Assembly: GCF_003148645.1 (NCBI RefSeq)
Contig: NZ_QGGP01000002.1
Coordinates: 231,525 to 295,524, forward strand
Origin: Xanthomarina spongicola
Lineage (GTDB): Bacteria > Bacteroidota > Bacteroidia > Flavobacteriales > Flavobacteriaceae
Reading direction: 5' to 3'
Length of the DNA stretch: 64,000 bases
Positions 1-6,915 of this stretch are shown here, piece after piece. Under the pieces are notes generated by a model, which saw only the letters and a list, made by a program, of their open reading frames with translations, was not told where the DNA came from and made no database searches. Within the stretch, counting starts at the first letter, position 1, and every line of letters begins with the position of its first letter. Made by a program: the position numbers and the translations under genes.

Positions 1-370
1 GACCACTATCTGCATTGGCTATTCCAACATAAGTTGTAAAAGAGTAAGGTGAAAACATTCTTTGAATGGTACTGCCGCCATCAGTAGAACGAAATGGATA
101 CCAGTTAGAGGTATAAATTACTTCGTTAGCATCATAAGGATTAAATGTAGCTGATAATCCAAAATAATATTCAGGTACCCAAGGACTATAAGTTTGAACT
201 GACCAATTGGCACCACCATCTGTGCTTATGGCAATTTCATTGGTCTCTAAAACGTAAATTTTATCTTGAATAGTTGGGTGAAAAATCACTTCATTGATTG
301 CTTTTTCAAAATTTTGGAAATATTTATCTAATGTATTATATCTGATGTTTTGGCATTTGATTTCGAACAT
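1..370 (-). CDS. BNR/sortilin-type repeat protein, partial and probably 5'-truncated
   Basis: The reading frame enters from the right at an ATG and runs off the left edge of the window, so only about 123 residues are visible. It contains two Asp-box-like motifs, STDGGANWS and STDGGS, with beta-propeller spacing, as in BNR/VPS10-repeat exported proteins of Bacteroidota. The visible start has no signal peptide and opens directly with a repeat-like sequence. An in-frame TAA lies about 20 bp upstream and the neighbouring hipT gene begins immediately after. I infer that the 5' end of a larger secreted-protein gene has been lost, perhaps when the neighbouring accessory DNA arrived. A genuine short gene starting here is less likely. 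Confidence 0.5.
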   Translation of the reverse strand, partial: MFEIKCQNIRYNTLDKYFQNFEKAINEVIFHPTIQDKIYVLETNEIAISTDGGANWSVQTYSPWVPEYYFGLSATFNPYDANEVIYTSNWYPFRSTDGGSTIQRMFSPYSFTTYVGIANADSG

Positions 371-388
371 ATTTAGAGCAATAGAATT

Positions 389-1372
389 TTAATATAAGTT
401 CCAATCATTATTCTTGTTATTAACAAAGCTTAAATTGATTTGTTTTGCTCTTGTTTCAATTAACTCTTTAAGTATTTCTTTTTGTTCTAATGTTAAGAAG
501 CTATTATTTATTAACTCAAGCCACTGTCGCATGCCTTTTTCTATACGATTCCATAGGTTTTCAATAGCTTTTGCAGGGATTTGTACTTTGGCCATGGCTT
601 CGTTAAAATCTAGGCGCTTGATTTTTCGCTTTTTTCCGTTGAGGTTTAGCGCTAATTCTTCTTGATCTTCTGGAATTAATAATTTAACCGCTACCATATC
701 ATAGGCTGGTGCCAATGCATAGTGTTTACTGTCTTTTGCAATGAGTGAAAAGTTTTTTAAATGCATATCGTTATTTCCAATCAGGAAAGAAACAATAACT
801 TGCTCATAAAATTTTACGGCATCCAGTAATGGGTTTTGTGTATAGGTAATAATACCCTTTGCAATTTGCTCGTAAGATCCACGATATTTATGTTCTGTAA
901 GACGCTCTGTGAATTGGCAAGCATCTTCCATTGGGTATTTTTCGTTATTGGCAGTTCGATCTATACGCTTGGTTAAATAAGCTAAAGCACCATCTTTTAA
1001 TGGGATTAATAAAAAGGGTACTGTAGCTATGCCACAAGCTTGTGCTAATAACATAGATAGTGCCTCAATTTCTGGCATTTGTGGGTACATTTGAAATGGT
1101 GGTTTTAAAATATACCTGCCATTTAATGCACCTACAATGGTTAACCTATTTTGAGCATTTTCTTGAGTGAAACCTAATGATAATTTTGGTTGTACACCAG
1201 TAACGATGATGCGTTGTGCTACATTTTCTTTTGCCAACGCTTCGATTTGAGACATCTCAACCTCTAATTTTAGTACAGGCGTGTCTTCTTGCCAAAATGC
1301 TGTTAGGCAGTTTTGATGGTAGTTTATGTTACCATCTTCTAGTTTTTTGTGACATGCTAAACAGTAGTTCAT
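389..1372 (-). CDS. HipT-like Ser/Thr kinase toxin (HipA C-terminal domain)
   Basis: This is a 327-residue HipA-family kinase without the HipA N-terminal subdomain. That subdomain is encoded separately upstream, as in the tripartite HipBST systems. Visible kinase features are a Gly-rich loop (TGVQPKLSL, 58-66), a conserved lysine (ILKPP, K90), the catalytic loop GNNDMHLKN (D202, N207) and the metal-binding aspartate in PAYDMV (D225). An N-terminal CLAC (4-7) plus YHQNC (C22) looks like a small zinc-binding site. By eye alignment, the serines that are autophosphorylated in HipA and HipT are replaced by I56-V57-T58. The start overlaps the stop of the HipS-like gene by 4 bp, so the genes are translationally coupled. 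Family members phosphorylate aminoacyl-tRNA synthetases; the target here is unknown. Confidence 0.85.
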   Translation of the reverse strand: MNYCLACHKKLEDGNINYHQNCLTAFWQEDTPVLKLEVEMSQIEALAKENVAQRIIVTGVQPKLSLGFTQENAQNRLTIVGALNGRYILKPPFQMYPQMPEIEALSMLLAQACGIATVPFLLIPLKDGALAYLTKRIDRTANNEKYPMEDACQFTERLTEHKYRGSYEQIAKGIITYTQNPLLDAVKFYEQVIVSFLIGNNDMHLKNFSLIAKDSKHYALAPAYDMVAVKLLIPEDQEELALNLNGKKRKIKRLDFNEAMAKVQIPAKAIENLWNRIEKGMRQWLELINNSFLTLEQKEILKELIETRAKQINLSFVNNKNNDWNLY

Positions 1373-1686
1373 ACTTTCTCTATAATGCTAATATTGCCAA
1401 TACAATCTCTACATGTGGTTAATAATAAGCCCATGCGGTCTCTTGGATTTATTTTCCAATTTTTATGTGCGATGTCTAATAACCAACCTTCCGGAATTAA
1501 ACCATCGAAGAAAGGGAATAGGTATTCGGCACTAAACGATTCTTCTTGTAATGGTAACGTTAAACTCACTGCTAATGCGCTTTCATTTTCTAGGTATGCT
1601 TTTTCATACTTGAAATGATAGCCATTATCGTCCTCGGTTAATATACCTGCCAACGTTTTATTTACCCAGATTTCTCCTTGTCTCAT
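1369..1686 (-). CDS. HipS-like protein (HipA N-terminal subdomain)
   Basis: The 105 residues match the HipA N-subdomain 1 ('couple_hipA'). Motifs are WVNKTLAGIL near the start, AVSLTLPL in the middle, FFDGLIPEGW at about 60-69, and RDCIGNISI at the end. In single-chain HipA this domain is fused to the kinase; here it is a separate protein. In E. coli O127 HipBST, the equivalent HipS neutralises the HipT kinase. The start lies 29 bp inside the hipB-like gene and the stop overlaps the kinase start by 4 bp, so the three genes form one tightly coupled transcript. A frameshifted hipA is unlikely: each gene has its own ATG and the kinase has its own N-terminal cysteine motif. Confidence 0.8.
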   Translation of the reverse strand: MRQGEIWVNKTLAGILTEDDNGYHFKYEKAYLENESALAVSLTLPLQEESFSAEYLFPFFDGLIPEGWLLDIAHKNWKINPRDRMGLLLTTCRDCIGNISIIEKV

Positions 1687-1897
1687 CGCTTATAGGTGTT
1701 GGTGTTAGTGTGTGTCCAAAAAATAATAATACCTGATTTACTTTATCGGTCATTATATTTGGTTTTCCCTGTTCGAGTTCGCGTACAAAACGCAAGCCTA
1801 CACCTGTAAAGTCTGATAACTCTACTTGTGTTAGATTTGCTTTTTTACGTCTATCCCTTACAAATTGGGCTATTGTATTTTCTCTATCCCATTCCAT
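1658..1897 (-). CDS. HipB-like XRE-family antitoxin/repressor
   Basis: This 79-residue protein is almost entirely one helix-turn-helix domain of the Cro/CI (XRE) type: NLTQVELSDFTGVGLRFVRELEQGKP at about residues 21-46, with the recognition helix around GVGLRFVRELE. It is the first gene of the three-gene operon and overlaps the HipS-like gene. HipB proteins bind palindromic operators upstream of their own gene as dimers. Three matching operator-like repeats lie directly upstream, the first only 5 bp from the start codon, so autorepression is very likely. The frame has no alternative upstream start that would avoid those sites. Confidence 0.87.
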   Translation of the reverse strand: MEWDRENTIAQFVRDRRKKANLTQVELSDFTGVGLRFVRELEQGKPNIMTDKVNQVLLFFGHTLTPTPISDETRRNLGK

Positions 1898-1902
1898 TGT
1901 AT

Positions 1903-2000
1903 TATACCTTTATGGGTACAATATAGTGAATTATTTTACAATTATACCTTAAAGGGTGTAAATATTTTAATACTGCTGTATTTATACCTTTTAGGGTGTA
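1903..2000. promoter_or_regulatory. Three operator-like repeats, 40 bp apart, upstream of hipB
   Basis: Three copies of an 18-bp imperfect palindrome, consensus TATACCTTNNNGGGTRYA, start at 1903, 1943 and 1983. The half-sites TACC and GGGTR are conserved in all three, and the spacing is exactly 40 bp, close to four helical turns. This fits cooperative binding of the HipB-like repressor. The proximal site would cover the ribosome-binding region and the distal two the promoter. The assignment to HipB is inferred from position. Confidence 0.75.
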
Positions 2001-2063
2001 AAAATGCTATTTTTAATTTGTGATTTGAATTGAGTTAATTACTAATTCGTTCATAAATTTTGC

Positions 2064-2084
2064 ATGTTCATTGTCAATGAACAT
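2064..2084. repeat. Perfect 9-bp inverted repeat between hipB promoter region and dnaC-like gene
   Basis: ATGTTCATT and AATGAACAT flank a 3-base centre. Another half site (ATGAACA) lies about 15 bp further right. There is no strong T-run, so an intrinsic terminator is not well supported. It may be an additional regulator-binding palindrome or a weak 3' hairpin for the dnaC-like gene. Confidence 0.45.
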
Positions 2085-2132
2085 CAAAGAATAATGAACA
2101 CCGACATCAATAATTTTTTTTAAAATACTGTG

Positions 2133-2744
2133 CTATTGCCTTCGTTTGTCTTTTGAATTATTATTAAAGGCTATTAAATTTAAGGTTTCTCTTAATCTGC
2201 TTCTAACTCGATTGCCATAATGATGTTCAAGTTCTGATGCAGATAGGTTAGTGGTGAGATGTGTTTTAACTTTTTTGCTAATAAATAAATCATAGCGACT
2301 TAATAGAATTTCGCCCATCACATTACACTCGTTACCGAAGTATTTTAAATTGTTTTCTGTACCAAGATCATCAAAGCAGATGATGCCTGCTTTGGATTGA
2401 TGTAAACTTGGTTTGCTATATCTGCTTATGACGTCGTAACCCTCTTTAATGAACTCGAAACTCACTTCTCGACACGATTTCACATAGTATTTGTTTTGAG
2501 GGGAAGCTAAATGTTTCATTAGTGTCATTAACGTTGTTTTACCACAGCCAATAGGACCAGAAAGTAGTATTCCTTTTTCTAAATTAATATCGAGTTGATT
2601 TGTTGCTTCTTCATCACCTGTGCTGTAGGCCATGAGTTTATGAATAATGGTTTTGTCTTCGTCATAAATTTTGAAATGGTTACCAAATAGTTCTTGTCCT
2701 TTAGATTCTAGCCATTTGGTTGCTTTTTGGTAATTGTAATTCAT
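2133..2744 (-). CDS. DnaC/IstB-like AAA+ ATPase (putative helicase loader)
   Basis: The 203-residue protein has a Walker A motif (GPIGCGKTTLM, about 63-73) and a Walker B (GIICFDDLG, about 120-128). A sensor-1-like THLTTNLSASELEHHYGNRVRSRL region follows, including the arginine-rich stretch typical of DnaC-type loaders. In elements and phages such proteins bring the replicative helicase to an origin. It follows a replication-initiator-like gene in the same orientation, a pairing that supports a replication role for the mobile element. An IS21-type IstB is unlikely because no IstA transposase is present. Confidence 0.75.
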   Translation of the reverse strand: MNYNYQKATKWLESKGQELFGNHFKIYDEDKTIIHKLMAYSTGDEEATNQLDINLEKGILLSGPIGCGKTTLMTLMKHLASPQNKYYVKSCREVSFEFIKEGYDVISRYSKPSLHQSKAGIICFDDLGTENNLKYFGNECNVMGEILLSRYDLFISKKVKTHLTTNLSASELEHHYGNRVRSRLRETLNLIAFNNNSKDKRRQ

Positions 2745-2799
2745 TTTGATTAGCAGTTGTATTTATGAGATTGCTTCAGATAGGTCTTTCAAATAAGCA

Positions 2800-2831
2800 G
2801 ATTGCCGCGTCGTAAACTTCTCGCAATGACG
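2800..2831. repeat. REP-like repeat abutting the rep stop codon
   Basis: On the minus strand the TAA stop of the initiator-like gene is followed immediately by CGTCATTGCGAG and the rest of a short GC-richer palindromic sequence ending with GGCAATC. This resembles a dispersed short repeat known from many Bacteroidota genomes (ends CGTCATTGCGAG and GATTGC). A partial second unit (GAGATTGCTTC) lies at 2767-2777. Confidence 0.6.
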
Positions 2832-3641
2832 TTAGAGTGGTTCAGAATAATTTTTATTGGTTGCTGTGTTGAGGTTTTTTGCGCGAATTGTCGGTGTTAT
2901 GTCGGTGTTGTGGTGGTGTTGCGCATTGAAATTGAAGCTATTAATCATCCAATTCTGTGCAGCAGCTTTCCAATTGGCCATAGGTGTTTTGCCACCTACT
3001 AGCCAGCCATTACTGGAGAAGTAATTAAAAAACTTTTTTGCTTCTAATTCTGGAAAGTTTTGTTCCAGGAAGTAATTGATCAGATCTTTTTCATTTGGCG
3101 TAATCATACTTTTATTTTTTTGACGCAACTTTTTTTGTTTTGTATTAGCAGCTTCTTTTATTAAATCTAAAGTTTCATTTTTAGAATCTAGAGATTGCTT
3201 CTTTATGTTTGTATTGTTTAATTTATTTGTATTGTTTATACTGTTTATATAAGATACTTCTGCTTGTTCAGGAATTGTACCAGTACCAGTATAAGACTTG
3301 CCTGTTACTTGTTTTATAACCTTGCTGTTTTTTGGTTTTGGTTTTAAGTTTTCAGAAAAATTAAAGAGATGTACTAAACTTCCTTTATAGGGGTTGTATG
3401 ATGGTTCGTATTTAATATATCCTAATGCGTGTAAATTTTTTAAGCATTTATGGTAAGTTGCTTTAGAGCTTATCTTGCTGATGCGCATGACTTCATCGCG
3501 CGAAATGCTAATGGGATTTCTGAAGCGGTTGCAGTTCCAGAATTGAAACAATGCGATATATAAACTGATATGTGTTGGGTTTAAGGTGTTATCGTTAATG
3601 ACTTTATCGAAAAAACCTGTTAAGTGTTTAATGTAGTTCAT
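2832..3641 (-). CDS. Replication-initiator-like helix-turn-helix protein
   Basis: The 269-residue protein has an N-terminal winged-helix-like region (about 1-110: ISISRDEVMRISKISSKATY resembles an HTH). A low-complexity Asn/Lys linker follows (about 125-180), then a C-terminal domain with FFNYFSSNGWLVGGKTPMAN and WKAAAQNWM. That ending resembles DnaD-like/phage replisome organiser C-termini, which contact DNA and the helicase loader. It sits just upstream of the DnaC-like gene in the same direction. I infer an initiator/loader pair that could replicate the excised element. The family assignment is by motif only. Confidence 0.6.
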   Translation of the reverse strand: MNYIKHLTGFFDKVINDNTLNPTHISLYIALFQFWNCNRFRNPISISRDEVMRISKISSKATYHKCLKNLHALGYIKYEPSYNPYKGSLVHLFNFSENLKPKPKNSKVIKQVTGKSYTGTGTIPEQAEVSYINSINNTNKLNNTNIKKQSLDSKNETLDLIKEAANTKQKKLRQKNKSMITPNEKDLINYFLEQNFPELEAKKFFNYFSSNGWLVGGKTPMANWKAAAQNWMINSFNFNAQHHHNTDITPTIRAKNLNTATNKNYSEPL

Positions 3642-3668
3642 GATTAAAGGTTTAAAATTTTATGATGA

Positions 3669-3968
3669 TTAATTTTCTAGCATGTTTTGGATGTCTTCAT
3701 ACTTATAGAAGATGATGCCACCAATGCGCTTAAAATTGAGTGTTCCGTTAATTCGAAGATTTTGAAGCGTTCCTGGAGAGATGCGTAATAGTTTTCTAAC
3801 TTCTGATGATTTTAACCATTGCGCTGGTTTGTCTTCTTTTTTGACATTTTTTAATTCTTGAAGTAATGCATTAACCACATTTAATAGATCTCTTTTAGTC
3901 ACTAATTGGTGATTCAAAAGCTCTAAATTTTCGGTTTCTGGGAAAAGTGTTTTTGGATGTAAATTCAT
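3669..3968 (-). CDS. Small MerR/AlpA-type HTH protein (excisionase-like)
   Basis: The C-terminal half reads WLKSSEVRKLLRISPGTLQN followed by an LRINGTLNFKRIGGIIFYKYEDI region. This is the helix-turn-helix plus wing of the HTH_17/AlpA/excisionase superfamily, common next to Bacteroidota integrases. The N-terminal half is a helical region (LLNVVNALLQELKNVKKE). I chose the ATG at 3968 (99 residues). An upstream TTG at 3995 would add nine residues and lacks support. The likely role is a directionality factor for excision or transcriptional control of the rep/loader genes downstream. Confidence 0.7.
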   Translation of the reverse strand: MNLHPKTLFPETENLELLNHQLVTKRDLLNVVNALLQELKNVKKEDKPAQWLKSSEVRKLLRISPGTLQNLRINGTLNFKRIGGIIFYKYEDIQNMLEN

Positions 3969-4192
3969 AAAGTGTTTTGTATTGTTATGATACAAAGCAA
4001 CTTCATTTCGTAATTTTTCACTAACAAGGTAAACCCAAGGTGGGTGCTATTTTAATTGAAAAATATTTAATATGTTGATTTTTAATTATATGACTAGCGA
4101 TCTCTTATAGGTTTGTTTAGATGAGAAGTTGAAAACTGTTTAAATTATTGCCATTAATAATGGAAACCATAGTAGGGAAGACCCTGTGTGTT
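3969..4192. other. Intergenic region between HTH and RteC-like genes
   Basis: No gene is visible. It contains a short hairpin (ACCCAAGGTGGGT, about 4031-4043) and a near-palindrome around CCATTAATAATGG (about 4150-4162). It should hold the promoter of the HTH-rep-loader genes and could be a binding region for the RteC-like or HTH protein; nothing more specific can be supported. Confidence 0.4.
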
Positions 4193-5029
4193 TTAGGAGT
4201 CTTCTTCCATCAATTTTTGGTTGAGGCTGTCCACCAAACTATTTAAGAATTTTGTTCGAACCGTTTTTCTGATCTTGATATCTTGATATACTCGGTAAAT
4301 GCTATCTTCTAATTTAATATTAAAGAGTTTACCAATATGAGTCGCTAATTCTTTAACATCGGTGTTACCATTGTTAATTAGCTTTGCATGTTTTAATGCA
4401 TAGATGAGTTCTACCAAATCTATTTTGGTACCAGACCAGGAATAATTTACTGGTTGACCATAATTATTGGTGCCATTTTTATTATCGATTTCGTCAATTT
4501 TACGTTCCAAGAAATTAATCAGCATGTCAGCACTAATTAAGCTGGCTACTTGATAATCATGAGACGTCGATATTTTAGAGTCAAAAAACAATAGCATGGA
4601 GTGATCACGAATGATATCCTTATAGGGTCTTCTAATAAAATAATTGGTGTCGCTGTAAGTTGCTCTGCATCTAAAGTATTCATAGAATTCGCGATTTTCT
4701 TTTCCTAATTGAGTCGCTTTATTTAATGCCTTGATGTAATGTTTACGTTTTCCTTTTTTGCTTGGAGGCAATGTAGATTCAATTTTTAAAATGTGTTTGT
4801 AGTACAATATTTTAGAAACTAATGATGGTTTTAGTTCTTTAAAGAAATAGATTTCATCTTTTTCGTTTGCAAAGCAAAATGTTTTCACCCATTTATTGAT
4901 TTGCTTTAGCTTCTTTTCAAGAAAGAAAATCATTTTTTGACTATGCTCAATACTATTGCAATAGGTGCATTTGAGTAATTCAAAGTCACGCTCCAATTCC
5001 TGAAAGAATGGTATGCAAAAGGTATTCAT
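4193..5029 (-). CDS. RteC-domain regulatory protein
   Basis: This 278-residue protein resembles RteC of Bacteroides conjugative transposons. It has a helical N-terminal half with basic stretches, a YFRCRATYSDTNYFIRR segment at the centre (about 117-133), and a C-terminal segment YSWSGTKIDLVELIYALKHA typical of the family (a winged-helix-like DNA-binding region). In CTnDOT, RteC activates the excision operon. Here it lies directly downstream of the integrase gene and upstream of the excisionase-like gene, consistent with control of element excision. It contains no enzymatic motif. Confidence 0.8.
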   Translation of the reverse strand: MNTFCIPFFQELERDFELLKCTYCNSIEHSQKMIFFLEKKLKQINKWVKTFCFANEKDEIYFFKELKPSLVSKILYYKHILKIESTLPPSKKGKRKHYIKALNKATQLGKENREFYEYFRCRATYSDTNYFIRRPYKDIIRDHSMLLFFDSKISTSHDYQVASLISADMLINFLERKIDEIDNKNGTNNYGQPVNYSWSGTKIDLVELIYALKHAKLINNGNTDVKELATHIGKLFNIKLEDSIYRVYQDIKIRKTVRTKFLNSLVDSLNQKLMEEDS

Positions 5030-5036
5030 AGATTAA

Positions 5037-5076
5037 AAAATGGTTTATTTCGAGTGCTATCAAAATAAACCATTTT
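5037..5076 (-). terminator. Intrinsic terminator after the integrase gene
   Basis: A perfect 14-bp inverted repeat (AAAATGGTTTATTT with its complement) surrounds a 12-base loop, and on the minus strand the arm runs into a T-rich stretch. It sits between the integrase stop and the rteC-like start, so it should separate the two transcripts. Confidence 0.7.
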
Positions 5077-5127
5077 CTGTTAAAATTATTGAATTGAACA
5101 CTTAAAAAGTTTTCAACAACATCAAAA

Positions 5128-6375
5128 TTAACCAATTTGTTTGGCTTTTGTAATGGTATGTGTATTACCCAGTTTTTCCTTTAAAAGCCTCATGTCGTCA
5201 CTTACTTTTCTATCTAAAACTTTGGCGTAATGCTGTGTGGTTCTTAAATTTTTATGACCAAGCATTTTACTAACGCTTTCGATAGGTACGCCATTTGAAA
5301 GGGTGACTGTAGTCGCAAATGTATGACGCGCAATATGGAATGTGAGTTCCTTGTTTATTTCGCAAATTCCTGCTATTTCCTTTAAATAGGCATTCATTTT
5401 TTGATTGCTTAATATGGGTAGTAAACGATTTTCATTTAAGCATTGTGGATGCTCTAAATATTTATCGATAATTAATTGTGTTACCGGAAGGATCGGAATT
5501 TTAGAAGCAGATTCCGTTTTTTGACGGTGTGTAAATATCCATTTCTCACCATCAATACCTAAACTGATGTGAGATTTGGTTAGGTTCTTTACATCGATAT
5601 AAGCCAGACCAGTAAAGCAGCTAAATAAGAATATATCTCGAACTAGTGATAAGCGCTCTGTTGGGAATTCTTTGTTTAGTATTTTCTGGATTTCATCTTC
5701 TGTTAGGTATACGCGTTCTACTTCTCTAACTTTTGCTTTGTAGTTGCTAAATGGATTTTTATCTATCCAATTATTCGCTAAACAGATCTTGATTATTTTG
5801 CCGAAATTCTTGATGTATTTTACAGCTGTATTATTACTGCAGTTTCTTACACTTCTTAAATAGAATTCATATTCCGTAATAAATGCATGGTTTATTTTTA
5901 AGATGTCGATGTCTGATATTTTATATTTCCATTCTAAAAAATCAACGGTATGTTTTAATGATGTTTTGTAACGTTCTAATGTGCCTGGTGCGTATTCTTT
6001 ACCAATCAGTTCTTCAATCTTTTTATTATGATCTTGAAAAATGGGAATGAGCATGCGTTGTTTTTCATCAAGTCCGAGTAGTTTGCTTTTAAATGCTTTT
6101 GCTGTGATTGGAATATTTTGATGAATTAACTCCATCTGCATGTCAATAATCTTGACTTTTAGCATATCAAGCTGTCTATTTACTGAACGAGCTTCTTCTG
6201 ATTGGCCTTTCATTTTGCCTGCAGAGGTGGACCATTTGGATGGATCTACAAATCTTCCGGTGCTCATTTCAATTCGTTTTCCGTTAACTGTAATGCGTGT
6301 GTAAATAGGGAATAAGCCATTCGCATTGACTTTTGCTCTTTTTGCATAAAAGAGGATAGAAACTTTTGTTTTCAT
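5128..6375 (-). CDS. Tyrosine recombinase/integrase of a mobile element
   Basis: The 415-residue protein has the Bacteroidota integrase layout. An N-terminal arm-binding region (about 1-100, VSILFYAKRAKVNANGLFPIY) precedes a SAM-like core-binding domain (about 105-210) and a catalytic domain (about 215-400). Catalytic residues visible are R in CFTGLAYIDV context, HIARHTFATT (H-x-x-R), the later H of LGHKNLRTTQHYAKV, and the nucleophile Tyr in QHYAKV. It is transcribed away from the 3' end of tRNA-Ser, the usual arrangement for tRNA-integrated islands. The DNA between it and the tRNA carries repeated motifs that may be its arm sites. Confidence 0.9.
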   Translation of the reverse strand: MKTKVSILFYAKRAKVNANGLFPIYTRITVNGKRIEMSTGRFVDPSKWSTSAGKMKGQSEEARSVNRQLDMLKVKIIDMQMELIHQNIPITAKAFKSKLLGLDEKQRMLIPIFQDHNKKIEELIGKEYAPGTLERYKTSLKHTVDFLEWKYKISDIDILKINHAFITEYEFYLRSVRNCSNNTAVKYIKNFGKIIKICLANNWIDKNPFSNYKAKVREVERVYLTEDEIQKILNKEFPTERLSLVRDIFLFSCFTGLAYIDVKNLTKSHISLGIDGEKWIFTHRQKTESASKIPILPVTQLIIDKYLEHPQCLNENRLLPILSNQKMNAYLKEIAGICEINKELTFHIARHTFATTVTLSNGVPIESVSKMLGHKNLRTTQHYAKVLDRKVSDDMRLLKEKLGNTHTITKAKQIG

Positions 6376-6379
6376 TTTT

Positions 6380-6535
6380 GGTAACCTTTTTAATTAATAA
6401 TAAACTTAATTTTTACCTCAATACGACACAAGATGTTTGATTTTTGAACCAGTTTTAGTACTGGTTAACCCTTGTAAACATTGAAGAAAGCTTAAAATTC
6501 GGTTACCCTAAAAATTGAAAAAGTTGAGGTAACCG
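6380..6535. other. Putative attachment-site arm region
   Basis: Between the integrase start and the tRNA terminator several short sequences recur. GGTAACC occurs at 6380 and 6528, its inverted form GGTTACC at 6501, and CGGTTACC/GGTAACCG form an inverted pair (6500-6507, 6528-6535). TTACCTCAA (6413-6421) pairs with TTGAGGTAA (6524-6532), and AACCAGT/ACTGGTT is a hairpin at 6447-6466. Clustering of such motifs beside an integrase and a tRNA 3' end suggests integrase and excisionase binding sites; this is inference. Confidence 0.5.
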
Positions 6536-6582
6536 ATTTTACCACCTTTGTTACACGATTTAATGAATATTTTGGTATATGC

Positions 6583-6625
6583 TAAAAAGAAAAAACCCCT
6601 TAAAACATACGTTTTAAAGGGTTTT
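6583..6625 (-). terminator. Intrinsic terminator of tRNA-Ser
   Basis: A 15-bp nearly perfect stem (AAAACCCCTTAAAAC at 6592-6606, partner at 6611-6625, loop ATAC) is followed on the minus strand by a run of T residues. It lies about 25 bp downstream of the tRNA-Ser 3' end. Confidence 0.85.
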
Positions 6626-6648
6626 GGTGGAATTTGTTTAATTCCTAG

Positions 6649-6733
6649 CGGAGAAAGAGGGATTCGAACCCCCGGAGGTGTGACCCTCAACAGTTTTCAA
6701 GACTGCCGCATTCGACCACTCTGCCATTTCTCC
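6649..6733 (-). tRNA. tRNA-Ser(TGA)
   Basis: The minus strand folds as a class II tRNA of 85 nt. The acceptor stem is GGAGAAA/TTTCTCC with discriminator G and no encoded CCA. The anticodon loop CTTGAAA has anticodon TGA (plus-strand 6697-6699), a long variable arm follows, and the T-loop is GGTTCGAATCC. The adjacent integrase suggests that its 3' end is the attachment site of the element to the left. Confidence 0.95.
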
Positions 6734-6864
6734 TTGAGTGTCTCATTAGGTATTCCCTAATTGCGGGTGCAAATATAGAATCCTTTTTTGATTCTTTCAA
6801 ATAAATAAACTGAAATTTTGTAAAGAAATTTTTCACATGAAATATTATTTTGATTATCTGTTAG

Positions 6865-6892
6865 TTGAAACAAAATGCATGTCTTACTTTTG
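6865..6892 (+). promoter_or_regulatory. Flavobacterial-type promoter of the nitroreductase operon
   Basis: TTG (6865-6867) and TACTTTTG (6885-6892) are separated by 17 bp, matching the Bacteroidota TTG-N17-TANNTTTG consensus. Transcription should begin near 6899, about 17 nt before the chosen ATG. This argues against the longer TTG-initiated frame that starts inside the promoter. Confidence 0.8.
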
Positions 6893-6915
6893 TGGTTCTT
6901 ATTAGAGAATCAATA

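Noticed and set aside
389-1686. Frameshifted single hipA gene
   Set aside because: The two frames have their own ATGs with a 4-bp overlap, and the kinase has its own N-terminal cysteine motif. This arrangement is known for HipBST.
2133-2744. IS21-type transposition helper IstB
   Set aside because: There is no IstA transposase or terminal inverted repeat; the partner gene is initiator-like.
6508-6760. Short reading frames crossing the tRNA-Ser gene on both strands
   Set aside because: They overlap the tRNA and its terminator and have no recognisable protein features.
6865-6915. N-terminal extension of the nitroreductase from an upstream TTG
   Set aside because: It would start inside the predicted -33/-7 promoter, and the extension has no family similarity.
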